Shown: positions 28,001-35,014 of the stretch, piece by piece
How positions within the stretch are numbered: the stretch's first letter is position 1
How the letters are laid out: each line of letters starts with the position of its first letter
Source: Alphaproteobacteria bacterium
GTDB lineage: Bacteria; Pseudomonadota; Alphaproteobacteria; Rickettsiales; JADKJE01
Reading direction: 5' to 3'
NCBI GenBank assembly: GCA_016722515.1
Contig: JADKJE010000001.1
Span: 620,001-684,000, forward strand
Length of the DNA: 64,000 bases
The notes under the pieces: model-generated
The model's input: the letters and a program-made list of their open reading frames with translations, nothing else
What the model was told of the DNA's origin: nothing
Database searches by the model: none
Made by a program: the position numbers and the translations under genes

Positions 28001-28765
28001 TAGTTTTTTGAGAAAGCTATAAAACTGAGCTTCAGGTATTTTTTTAAATTGTTTTGGCGAAATGTCTATCTGTCTGACCATGGTGTAATGGTGTTCGTCG
28101 AAGCGATTGAGGACTTCTTTAGTTAGAATCTTATCAATATGGGTAATATTAGGCAGCCTGTTACCCCGCTCTTCCTCTTCACCTTTTATCTCAGATAGAC
28201 GACTAACACTACATGTGTGTGATTTTGGATAATATGAATCGATGTAGTCAGAAACTTTTCCTCGCACATATTCTGGTAGTCTTTGTAATCGACTATCGAT
28301 TTGATAAGGCGGTAATTCGTTGCCTGCATTCCAATTCTGCAACCAGTAATTATCTAAAATATGGATTTGGTCACGGGCAAGGCCATAGGTCTCATAGGCA
28401 CGGTCAATCAACACATTCGGCGATTCAAATTGGACGTTTCTATGGTATCGATCCAGCGATTCTTTTGTTAAAGGCACTAAGGAAGCACCAGAGCCGTCAC
28501 TTTGCCAGCACAAGACCTCCCCTCCTTGATCCATCCATTGTTGGAGCACTTTACGGGCGTGAATCTTTTCCCATTCATACCAACGACAAACCAGCCAATC
28601 AGCAAAAATCAACGTTTTTGGTTTTTTGACCGCTGATTCCGACATATTGCTATAACAGGGCTTCCCCTGACCTAGTCGAGATACATCCAGATCCCCTGGT
28701 GGATTTGCGCTAAATTGTTTACCTTCGAGTTTCTGGTCGCAGTAAAAAGCTTCATTGAATTTCAT
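22031..28765 (-). CDS. Giant LRR / papain-like / multi-AAA+ protein (2244 residues)
   Basis: No known name. Domains in order: an N-terminal region (1-300) with no recognised motif; nine leucine-rich repeats of 49 residues (about 303-735); a region (about 760-960) with a Cys in NGICRALSQYF (about C800), a His in HRISC (about 892) and an Asp in YDPN (about 912), in the order of papain/YopT-like cysteine proteases; a Lys/Ala-rich probable coiled coil (about 1095-1140); a degenerate AAA-like module (VIIINYDNF about 1258, LINAGNPSTYRGG about 1300) without Walker A; and two AAA+ modules with Walker A GLTGVGKTT (about 1780) and GKPGVGKSE (about 2053), Walker B ILFIDEAN and VVVMDEFN, and a MoxR/midasin-like GTQNPASMAGR sensor. 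No signal peptide. It is flanked upstream by a relic of its own 3' end. Confidence 0.85.
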   Translation of the reverse strand: MKFNEAFYCDQKLEGKQFSANPPGDLDVSRLGQGKPCYSNMSESAVKKPKTLIFADWLVCRWYEWEKIHARKVLQQWMDQGGEVLCWQSDGSGASLVPLTKESLDRYHRNVQFESPNVLIDRAYETYGLARDQIHILDNYWLQNWNAGNELPPYQIDSRLQRLPEYVRGKVSDYIDSYYPKSHTCSVSRLSEIKGEEEERGNRLPNITHIDKILTKEVLNRFDEHHYTMVRQIDISPKQFKKIPEAQFYSFLKKLTNLECLTVGERSANVKINGRQLKTILECIPKQAAIYLSNVVAISEMESLKDLPLQQLKSLKIYDHDITAQQLEAILKNARELEKLSITFCQKLGNGHLIDLPLQQLKSLKIYDSNITARQLEAILKNTSELEKLEISYCQKLVGIHLKDISFPQFKSLNISDICKDVQQLEAFLINATNLEELCIANCKKMGNGYLKDLPLQQLKSLIIYESSITSQQLEAILKNTRELKKIEITECSKLVESDLKDLCLPQLETLVMNEVRLSAQQFWAFLMNAQNLKLLTLTGLEMSGDLQDIWLPHLEKLVISGSNITAQQLGEIIRNATNLKELEIQDCFCLEEFHLKDLQLRQLKSLKINGSNITAKQLKAILSNATNLEELSIVNCKDLGEGHLKNLCLRHLEKLVINNSHITIQQLEAVLIKATRLKSLSILNCSNLGKGHLKDLPLQQLENVNISGSNISDQQSRAVLKNATKLNTLVNNNHDTQPSDPQHDTSDYSHFTPYDKNQLFQFKGDNETLNQAMVIEKLSQYMVLKNRNVDKIPLIQNGICRALSQYFNDHPNKIIKQLKSIRDWDGQAKTISGTLSVVADKLLSYIDDYQLSSVGLSSETPYYLGSCIESFLEVRVEADQLVKMFFENPWHRISCIKLQNSLSGENLWLVYDPNYIKGYKYFENTKDVLDAINKSLGDLVFAIADRDTTFPPHCIPTDITIPNVDDFIRDGGLFVLCKARSTDANRLCSMLKDYSLEPSSFRGLLLRATDGRPAWFLGLMHNNESVKALTERYLLQFIKVNKQAIKELEKSYEYTLSNGGKPVLEILQQLQSAKEHKQEIKESKRGISLLEKPLLEAKKESAKGPSLLQAFSQAKKTEKKRVAKAQKKAQKAAELAKRTAYYKDKLAQKVNDKPAVSLSSYCEQLLTPHKRKKNNTLRRKIAVEAKSASDIYALQLALEQQCIKQKRPLFFANSPDDLVCSAPFIKRLDDMQGKIVNPPAGRLVEFLETHKNSNPVIIINYDNFKADEIIQFNSILDNKRMVDGYAVPEDTLVLGLINAGNPSTYRGGDFYGRFDSKKRCPLTKEQLADNVLHIENNLWQSTSDNAKKHPPYIINLFNAHDWKQRLLGQWQIQGNKLIFKEGVLMEALASNRFIELHNAPSQDPEFRHFWQQARLRGFIAHDGRQITLPPSLGIGFQKGYDWESLHACISTESHAVDPNAPLLNPSHLHRFFTQYEYDANTHSLTSQTGLIEQHLKQHPGKPLQVILTRDLNEHQWAMLLSQCKKHGVTLAVTNSTGNDHHLCLVTKEWQTQSHTTIIESTDPDTSIEQAKKDRAYRIIDVSELSSADLLVKRTGKYDSEQQRFIFDETDGVLLQAFTEEQNVILKGHFSSEVCDALAPLLIQRSLDPNLKTDLILVSDGPSALGYMPYQSQHITADDKKNALSKQGIRAQEYNQLTDKHFESEPLCTLKARCSYLQQHPQHNSANSDDAWVGVYSLPETIAMADYDLENSEAITQAFKANRLCQVNAVLKHSPFVLLTGLTGVGKTTFVQQELVPDAKGLYEGVSALKQWAQDKTTGRKILFIDEANITTRNWSEFEGLFNNPPSIVIDGIYYELTPEHKVVFAANPLNYGAARTLPSFFKRHGNAVLFKPMPAEMLFQTQLKPIMEGSFNHEQQAKLALIFLNVYRDVCAYSNDKILISPREVQMMALLTLAYCKQRRTADPEKVAQHYAYKVASALVPATYRRAFDEKHKPQERLARYKIKSTSQNNYVLTSSRRAITHSLNDLLNVRLLRWQTPALKGFPGLGGMLLEGKPGVGKSELVFNVLHSKGYVEASQASTGSTSKKTYYVIPASMQLSEKSSTLLKAFDEGAVVVMDEFNSASMMESLLNALLNGKTPGGKLPNKVGFTLIGTQNPASMAGRAKQSDALSCRLMTLQVPEYTKKEVKQVLAGKLLDPLDQKAARKAYVDLVSGNSKTATSFREFLKIPAYSSVTGGVNQEITY
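26580..27860 (-). repeat. Nine tandem 147-bp coding repeats (LRR array)
   Basis: Within the giant gene the unit encodes 49 residues built on DLPLQQLKSLKIY, then ITAQQLEAILKNA, then LEKLxIxxCxKL and HLK. Repeats 1, 2 and 4 are nearly identical over the first 30 residues, while 3, 5 and 8 diverge more. This suggests recent duplication or gene conversion within the array. Confidence 0.85.
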
Positions 28766-28807
28766 ATCAACTTACCAACATTATCTTTTTACTACTATAC
28801 ATCAATA

Positions 28808-29018
28808 ATGTTGTAGAAATACGAAACTTGATATATTTACACCACCAGTACTACGGATGGTATAATGGTATATTCAGTAATTCCCTAAAATTTGTGGCGG
28901 TTTTTCTTGAGACTAAATCCATATACGCGGTGCTTGCAACCTTTTGGTCAAACGGGGCTAACAGCTTATCGGCAAGGACTTATTTTACCTCTTTCTTTGT
29001 ATACTCGGGCACTTGTTT
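28808..29018 (-). pseudogene. Decayed 3' end of a second copy of the giant gene
   Basis: Read on the minus strand from 29018, the sequence encodes QVPEYTKKEVK, a TAA stop where the intact gene has a CAA Gln codon, then VLADKLLAPFDQKVA, AYMDLVS, TATNFRELLNIP and, after a one-base shift, TGGVN. This matches the last 60 residues of the intact protein at 22031-22240 in order. It lies 43 bp or more upstream of the intact gene's start. Most of the paralogue has been lost. The 226 bp between it and the next gene (29019-29244) show no gene I can support. Confidence 0.85.
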
Positions 29019-29244
29019 TCGTCAGATACTGAGATTTAAGATTATAGAAAAGGAAGGACCTATAAGGTTGTGGCCGACGGCCCAGGCGGTGTGAAGGTAA
29101 CATGCTGTCATTAAATGATTCTATTAAAAATAGAACTAACAGCCTCAAATTTGACAGAAGACAGGAAAAGACCATTCAAGAATAACGTCAAAAGAATAGG
29201 CAAACTGCATAAGCCCGCCGTCTCCTGTAATGTAAAGATCAATC

Positions 29245-30168
29245 CTATCTGGCAAACGCCCCTATCGGGCAACTTGAACTACGATTATGTCCAGACATCC
29301 TTTTTTGAGTCTGTCGAAGTGCTGTCGGCATGGGCGCAAAAGGGATGATAGACGATTGGGTTAATCTACTCTCCTGCGATGAACATAACATCGACAATTT
29401 AGCTTGCATTGGCACTCCAGATCCCAAGATCTCGTTTTTAACCTTTTGTAATAGGTGGATACTCTCCCTGACAACATCATCATGTTCTGTTTTACCCAAG
29501 AGACTTTCACGTGATTTTAATAACCGGCTAACATAGCCTGGAACTTTTTCCAGATGAAAAAAATAAAATTTCGGCACCACGCACGTCAGACTGTCACTTT
29601 GCCTTTTTAAGCGTTCATGATCCGCTTGATAACGCTGTGCGATTGCCTGGATAGCAGCCAGCCTGTCTTCTAGAAAATGCAGCTTTCTATCTGCACTTTC
29701 TCCAGGAACCTCTATCACGTCCGTAAGAAACGTTTTTTCCTCCCGACTCAACTTCACCGGTGGAACAATAGGAACACGCAAAAATGGCTTTATAGGCACT
29801 AACAGCGGCGATAGGATCCGATTATCGTCTTCAATCGATTGAACACGTATTTGATTGCCGTAATAGCGAAGCCGTTCTGATTTTCTATAACTCGATAAAA
29901 GTTTAACGAAAATCTCACTTTCAAGCCCCCTCCTCACATCGGTCTTTCCGCTCATATGATTGATTTTTCTATAATGGCCACGTGTCTCACGTACCAAATT
30001 TCGTACTTCTGCCACCCTGTTGTTAACAACCACTTTGAGTATTTCAACATCTTCCATGGTGACCGCAGCGATCCCTTCATGATCTTCTTGATCCGACCAT
30101 TCCAAATCAACCGGAAAGCGTTCTCCTTCCTGTGGTAATATGAATCGATCACCTCTGGTAACTGCCAT
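29245..30168 (-). CDS. Protein of unknown function downstream of the receiver genes
   Basis: I do not recognise this 307-residue protein. It is mostly charged and helical: an acidic N-terminus (DLEWSDQEDHEG), long Arg/Lys/Glu-rich helices (about 45-110 and 175-280), a Pro-rich stretch (PLLVPIKPFLRVPIVPPVK, about 128-147) and a Ser/Arg-rich C-terminus. No signal peptide or membrane helix. The start is the ATG at 30168, where GGAGAGGCT precedes it; the upstream TTG overlaps that site. It follows the double-receiver gene by 76 bp on the same strand and may be the last gene of the pel transcript. The coding call rests on length and ribosome site only. Confidence 0.65.
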   Translation of the reverse strand: MAVTRGDRFILPQEGERFPVDLEWSDQEDHEGIAAVTMEDVEILKVVVNNRVAEVRNLVRETRGHYRKINHMSGKTDVRRGLESEIFVKLLSSYRKSERLRYYGNQIRVQSIEDDNRILSPLLVPIKPFLRVPIVPPVKLSREEKTFLTDVIEVPGESADRKLHFLEDRLAAIQAIAQRYQADHERLKRQSDSLTCVVPKFYFFHLEKVPGYVSRLLKSRESLLGKTEHDDVVRESIHLLQKVKNEILGSGVPMQAKLSMLCSSQESRLTQSSIIPFAPMPTALRQTQKRMSGHNRSSSCPIGAFAR

Positions 30169-30244
30169 AGCCTCTCCACACAACACCGTATAATCAAAGG
30201 CTATTCAATATGAATAAGGGTGTCAATACCTTCTTCAAATGGTT

Positions 30245-31204
30245 TTACACCACGAATTCCTGTTCACCTTTTTCAAGAGAACGCTGGGCAAATAGAACTA
30301 TTTTATTGTAAATATCCTGAATGGACAAAGGCTTAACCATGACTCCATCCATACCAGAAAGTTGCCATTTCTGGGTATTTCCTTCATGCTGGTCGGCAAC
30401 AATCCCCATCACATACGTATATCTAGGCAATTTCTTCTCGTGGTTCCTTAGCATATTTGCTAATTGGTAACCATCAACATCATTTAAAGAACACTCAACA
30501 AAAATGATGTCATATACCGACGAAAGCAATTTTTCTGAAGCATCCTGCCCAGAAAGACTAACGTCAACCTTGCAGCCGTAGTCACTCAGCCCAATTTCCA
30601 CATGCCGAATATTATCAATATTTTGGTCAATATAAAGGACACTCCAATTATCAATGCGTTCCTTTAACTCTGCACTTACTTCATCTAAGGGCCGTGTCCC
30701 CCCCATCACAGAAGAGGATAATACATATTCATCGAATAACCCTTTGTCCTGCTGATAACGAACCCATTCTTCACCATAACGATTGCGCCGTTTACATATT
30801 TCCTTCATTTCTCTTTTGGGATTCTCTTCATAAAATCGTTCTAAATATAAATCAATATGCTGCTGATTGAATGGCTTAATAATATAGCCGTTAGCGCCAT
30901 AGATGATTGACTGATTTACATCTTGAGAATAACTACTTTTGGTCATCATCACGACAAACACTGCAGGATCAAATTCCTTCATAGTTTTGAGTAATTCCAG
31001 GCCGCTGCCATCAGGCAAACTAATATCAAGAAACACGATATCAGGACAATGCTCTAAAAATAAGGCATAGCCCTTCTCTTTTTCCTGTGACATTATTTTT
31101 TTATGACCTGTCAGCGTTTGTGATGCGATTGTGCGATATAGACGCTCATCTTCAACAATCAATATCGTTAATTGACGCTTAAGCTGAGGGTCATATATGG
31201 CCAT
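30245..31204 (-). CDS. Tandem receiver-domain protein (REC-REC)
   Basis: Two CheY-like domains in 319 residues. Domain 1 (about 12-130) keeps ILIVEDE, the phosphoacceptor in IVFLDISLPDGSG, MMTKSS and IIKPF. Domain 2 (about 190-310) reads VLYIDQN and IIFVECSLNDVDG, so the usual Asp is replaced by Glu-Cys, and it ends VMVKPLS. Domain 2 therefore cannot be phosphorylated normally and may mimic the active state. The linker is basic and helical. No output domain. AAGGGGATAACAT precedes the ATG. It is third in a run of three receiver genes after pelG. Confidence 0.9.
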   Translation of the reverse strand: MAIYDPQLKRQLTILIVEDERLYRTIASQTLTGHKKIMSQEKEKGYALFLEHCPDIVFLDISLPDGSGLELLKTMKEFDPAVFVVMMTKSSYSQDVNQSIIYGANGYIIKPFNQQHIDLYLERFYEENPKREMKEICKRRNRYGEEWVRYQQDKGLFDEYVLSSSVMGGTRPLDEVSAELKERIDNWSVLYIDQNIDNIRHVEIGLSDYGCKVDVSLSGQDASEKLLSSVYDIIFVECSLNDVDGYQLANMLRNHEKKLPRYTYVMGIVADQHEGNTQKWQLSGMDGVMVKPLSIQDIYNKIVLFAQRSLEKGEQEFVV

Positions 31205-31216
31205 ATGTTATCCCCT

Positions 31217-31609
31217 TCATGAAACCTGATCTTGGTGTTGCACCATGTAACGCTCTAGGGCCATCACCATTTTCTTTTTAGAAAATGGTTTGACCATATA
31301 GCCTGAAGCACCCAATTTCATTGCCTCGATAACATCAGGCAACTGAGAGCTGCCGGTTAGCATAATAACATAAGCATTATTGTCGTATTGCCTGATCATT
31401 TTAAGCGCATCCATTCCGTTGATATCTGGTAAATTAATATCTAGGAACACAATCTCCGGGTGCAATAATTCATATTGAGAAATTCCTTTCTCCGTATTGC
31501 TAGCAAAGGTACAAAAATGGCCGCGAAGCATGCTCAAAATAACCGTACGGATAACTTCGCTGTCATCAATAGTCAATATTTTAAGTTTACGCTTGGGCTT
31601 TTGGAGCAT
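31217..31609 (-). CDS. Single-domain response regulator (CheY-like)
   Basis: Protein of 130 residues that is one receiver domain: acidic pair in ILTIDDSE, phosphoacceptor in IVFLDINLPDINGM, Thr/Ser switch in IMLTGSS and Lys in MVKPFSKKK. The start overlaps the previous gene's stop (TAATG), so the two are coupled. With no output domain it probably acts by protein contact or as a phosphate relay. Placement after pelG suggests control of exopolysaccharide export or of surface behaviour. Confidence 0.92.
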   Translation of the reverse strand: MLQKPKRKLKILTIDDSEVIRTVILSMLRGHFCTFASNTEKGISQYELLHPEIVFLDINLPDINGMDALKMIRQYDNNAYVIMLTGSSQLPDVIEAMKLGASGYMVKPFSKKKMVMALERYMVQHQDQVS

Positions 31610-32013
31610 TAATGCTGCTCCTTATTAGGAAGGTGCTTACGAAGCATTTCTTCCAGTCGTTCTCCTTTAATAGGCTTTGGCATATAATCATTCATACCAG
31701 CATCCAGGCATTTTTCACGGTCACCCACCAACGCGTTGGCGGTAATAGCCACAATAGGTATCTGTTTGCCCTTAGCGACTTGTCTAATGCGTCTTGCAAC
31801 TTCATAGCCATCCATTTCAGGCATTTGAATATCAAGGAAGATAATGTCATATTCATTTTCATTGAACATATCTAATGTTTCCTTGCCATCATCTGCAACA
31901 TCCACTTCACACTCCATCATTTCAAGCATCTCTTTAACAAGCTCTTGATTAACGATATAGTCATCTGCTACCAGAATATACGTACCGCCGTATTTTGCTG
32001 TAATTTGTTTCAT
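31609..32013 (-). CDS. Single-domain response regulator of hybrid-kinase type
   Basis: Protein of 134 residues, one receiver domain: ILVADDYIVNQELV, phosphoacceptor in IIFLDIQMPEMDGYEVARRIR, IVAITANA and MPKPI. This pattern (VNQ after the acidic pair, QMPxMDG) is typical of receivers found in hybrid histidine kinases, so it may take phosphate from an HPt or hybrid kinase encoded elsewhere. It lies 84 bp after pelG and overlaps the next receiver gene. Confidence 0.92.
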   Translation of the reverse strand: MKQITAKYGGTYILVADDYIVNQELVKEMLEMMECEVDVADDGKETLDMFNENEYDIIFLDIQMPEMDGYEVARRIRQVAKGKQIPIVAITANALVGDREKCLDAGMNDYMPKPIKGERLEEMLRKHLPNKEQH

Positions 32014-32097
32014 ACATTATGCTCCCTTGATATTTTATTGATCGTCCAGATAGCGTAACACCAGACACTTAGTAAACCCTTAAGATAATCTCCTGTT

Positions 32098-33492
32098 TCA
32101 TGCTTTAGTCCCCTTGCCAACAGACGTGTTACTTGTGATAAAGGCATGATAAGGTAAATTTTCTATATAGCGACCAACGATCACCGCTGCTACCACAAAA
32201 GTTAGGATAGAAGCCAAACAATAGCCAAGTCCATAATATTGAAAACCTGCCTGCATAAAGTAGATTGTCAAAATCGTATTCGCAAAAAAGAAGGTCATCT
32301 GTACTTTTAGTACGGCCTTACGATTATCGAAATAAGACAATAAAATGGTCAGGAATATCAACAGCACTTGGAACAAGCTTCCCAGAACCCCGTAACGGAA
32401 AATACCTATCTGCAAATAATTTACGCCCAGAAAATCAAAGATACGAGGCGCCAATAGAATCACCGACACACAGATTATGCCCTGTAGCACCAGGAAGTTG
32501 CGTGAACTTTCAATGATCGATTTGATAATGCCTGCATGGTTGCTTTGAATCCGTTCGAAGGTTGCCTGTCGTTGAATGTCACGATAAAATTTCAGATATT
32601 TTTCAAAGAAATTAGTTTCCACACTAAAAACGAACAGTGCCATTGAAGGAATAATAGTCAGGTACGCTAAGAACATCGCACTATCATAGTTTGGATAGAG
32701 CAATAATTTGGAAGGCGTACGCTCAGCTTCTGGAGCAAACCACATAATCCATTTATCAACCCACACACCAGCATTATAGAATAGGCCACTCAGTGTTAAT
32801 TCCCAATATTTTCGAAAATAGCTCAAAAAGATAGTTGGATTTTTAAATGGATAGGGATACTCAGCAAACACGCGCGCCATCAATGATGCAGCTACAACAA
32901 CTAATCCTACATTAAATCCATTCAGCACACCCACAGCTCCATAACCACTGGCAAAGGAAGCTGCGCAAATAGTGGAAATCACCAAGCCTGCAAAGAATGT
33001 TCCCGTAATATCTTTAAAGTCTTTCAATGAACTTAAAAACACGGCCAACACCCAAATCGTCGAAATCAGCATGAAGTTAACAATCGATGATAATGCCATA
33101 GCGGTTGTTAAATTAGCATACACCAAATAAAACCAGACACTGATAGGAATCTGAATCATATTGACGATAGCTAAACACGTGATCAAAAGTCCAGTCGCCG
33201 CCGTCACGTCTTTTACGTGAATCGAATCGGCTAAATACCTGGTTGCTATCATGTAAATTGGCCCGGTAAAAACCAGCGAGAAGGCAAAATTATAAATGAT
33301 AATCAAACGAAAATCGAATAACTCCTGCTTTTCAGCAAAGTTACTGCCAATAATCATCACCAATCCCAAAGCAAAAACCGTCATCAACCATGGCCCCGTA
33401 GATGCCATTGCCGAATGGAAATAAGCTTTAGTAATCCCAGAAAGATTATCTTCCTTAGATAGCTTGCGTAGAACGAACCCAATCCCTGCCAT
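32098..33492 (-). CDS. pelG: Pel exopolysaccharide inner membrane transporter PelG
   Basis: Protein of 464 residues with about 12 transmembrane helices, of the MOP/Wzx-like flippase superfamily. PelG is thought to move Pel polymer across the inner membrane together with PelD, PelE and PelF. The N-terminus MAGIGFVLRKLSKEDN is the family hallmark and fixes the start, even though this overlaps the end of pelF by 38 bp. Intact and of normal length. Confidence 0.93.
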   Translation of the reverse strand: MAGIGFVLRKLSKEDNLSGITKAYFHSAMASTGPWLMTVFALGLVMIIGSNFAEKQELFDFRLIIIYNFAFSLVFTGPIYMIATRYLADSIHVKDVTAATGLLITCLAIVNMIQIPISVWFYLVYANLTTAMALSSIVNFMLISTIWVLAVFLSSLKDFKDITGTFFAGLVISTICAASFASGYGAVGVLNGFNVGLVVVAASLMARVFAEYPYPFKNPTIFLSYFRKYWELTLSGLFYNAGVWVDKWIMWFAPEAERTPSKLLLYPNYDSAMFLAYLTIIPSMALFVFSVETNFFEKYLKFYRDIQRQATFERIQSNHAGIIKSIIESSRNFLVLQGIICVSVILLAPRIFDFLGVNYLQIGIFRYGVLGSLFQVLLIFLTILLSYFDNRKAVLKVQMTFFFANTILTIYFMQAGFQYYGLGYCLASILTFVVAAVIVGRYIENLPYHAFITSNTSVGKGTKA

Positions 33493-35014
33493 GTACCCTC
33501 TCTATCTGTTCTTGATGTTGTCCCAAACGCACGAGCGTAGAATAAAGTTGGTGATAAGCTTCTTTTTGGAAACTTTTATTATAGTAACGAGCAACCCGTT
33601 CTTTGATCGCCTTGCTGCAGCTCTCATAGTAAGGTTTCTCAGTCAGCAATCTTAACACCTCGTCTGCAATGGATTTTGGATTCGCTAACTCTGCGATAGC
33701 TCCTCCTTGACCCAGCGCAGGCTTTTCACTTTTCATTCCCATAATCATTTCATCGCATGCACCAACGTTGGTAGCCACGGTTGGAATACCGATACACCCT
33801 GCCTCTAATATCACATAAGGCATCGATTCACTGATACTGCTAAGAGCAATGACATCCACCTCACCCAGATAGTGAGTGATGTCTACTTTGCCTGTGAAAA
33901 TGACGGTGTTATTTAATCCCAAATGGTCAACAATTTCGGCACATTCTTTATAATATTCAATATCTTCATCGGTTGGCCCCATAATCCAGGCGCGAAGATC
34001 CGGTATTGATTTTTGCAATAAACCGCAGGCACGAATAAACGTTTTAATGTCCTTGATAGGAACGACACGTCCAATCAAGGCAAGCGTCGGTGGATGACCT
34101 TCCTTGCGTTCAATCTTGATAAATTTATCAATATCGATACCGTTGGCTACAACGTGCATACGGTCAGGACTGGCTCCGTCCAATAATTGCAAACGCTGGT
34201 TTCCTTCAAAAAGGGTAATAATCACATCTGCAGCCTCATACGCCATCCGTGAATAACCAACAAAGGTATCATTCCAAAAATCACGAAGTGTTTTTTCTGT
34301 CATTTTTTTATTAACATTCAAATCCATTGCTTTTTGGTCATCCAACCAACGGGCAGACGCAATTTCAACCCGCCGTTCATTCGTATAAATACCATGTTCA
34401 GTAATGATACAGGGACGTCCAGTTTCCATATGTGCACGTGCTAAGAGCAGTCCGGCATAACCGGTACAAAGCGAATGGTATACATTTGCCTCAGGAATAG
34501 GAGAAAGCAGAATTGAATAAAGCCCTCCCAGCAGCGCTCGCCATGACCAGAAAAAATCTAAGAAACAGGTATTACCCAAAGTAGTATTATACATCCTCAG
34601 CAACATACGCCATACTGCCTCAGAATTAAGCAGCAACTTACTACCAACTGGCTTTCCTACACTATGAAGAATATCAAAAATTTTCTGCAACTCATCCAGA
34701 TGCGGTTTAGTCTGCAAATTCAAAAGCGGCATTTCAATCTTTTGAAAGAATGCGTCCATCTCTTTCTTATTAAATTTGCCAACTCCTTCTGGAAGCTCTT
34801 GCAAAAATATATTAGAGATGCTTTTGACGTTCGAAGGTATCTCATATTTAATGGTTGTGTCACCCCCTGGCGGCAGACACGCAACCAGATGGAAGCTTTT
34901 GTCGTTATGCGTTTTAATTAATTCATGTGTCCATGTAGAAACACCACCCGAAACATACGGATAAGTACCTTCCAAGAACAAACAAATATCAGCTTTGCCT
35001 AGTTTATCCTGCAT
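33455..35014 (-). CDS. pelF: Pel exopolysaccharide glycosyltransferase PelF
   Basis: Cytoplasmic GT4-type glycosyltransferase that polymerises the Pel chain from UDP-sugars. Its 519 residues show LFLEGTYPYVSGGVSTWTHEL at the N-terminus, ITEHGIYTNERR in the middle, and the GT-B nucleotide-sugar half with LIGRVVPIKDIKTFIRA, FTGKVDITHYLGEVDV and the EAGCIGIPTVATNVGACDE signature. Overlaps pelE by 11 bp and pelG by 38 bp, so translation is tightly coupled. Confidence 0.94.
   Translation of the reverse strand: MQDKLGKADICLFLEGTYPYVSGGVSTWTHELIKTHNDKSFHLVACLPPGGDTTIKYEIPSNVKSISNIFLQELPEGVGKFNKKEMDAFFQKIEMPLLNLQTKPHLDELQKIFDILHSVGKPVGSKLLLNSEAVWRMLLRMYNTTLGNTCFLDFFWSWRALLGGLYSILLSPIPEANVYHSLCTGYAGLLLARAHMETGRPCIITEHGIYTNERRVEIASARWLDDQKAMDLNVNKKMTEKTLRDFWNDTFVGYSRMAYEAADVIITLFEGNQRLQLLDGASPDRMHVVANGIDIDKFIKIERKEGHPPTLALIGRVVPIKDIKTFIRACGLLQKSIPDLRAWIMGPTDEDIEYYKECAEIVDHLGLNNTVIFTGKVDITHYLGEVDVIALSSISESMPYVILEAGCIGIPTVATNVGACDEMIMGMKSEKPALGQGGAIAELANPKSIADEVLRLLTEKPYYESCSKAIKERVARYYNKSFQKEAYHQLYSTLVRLGQHQEQIERVHGRDWVRSTQAI

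Noticed and set aside
28828..29094. Plus-strand frame resembling the plus-strand frame at 22107-22499
   Set aside because: Both are shadows: the likeness comes from the minus-strand duplication of the giant gene's 3' end.
33455..33492. 38-bp overlap of pelF and pelG as a wrong pelG start
   Set aside because: The conserved PelG N-terminus begins at this ATG, so the overlap is real.
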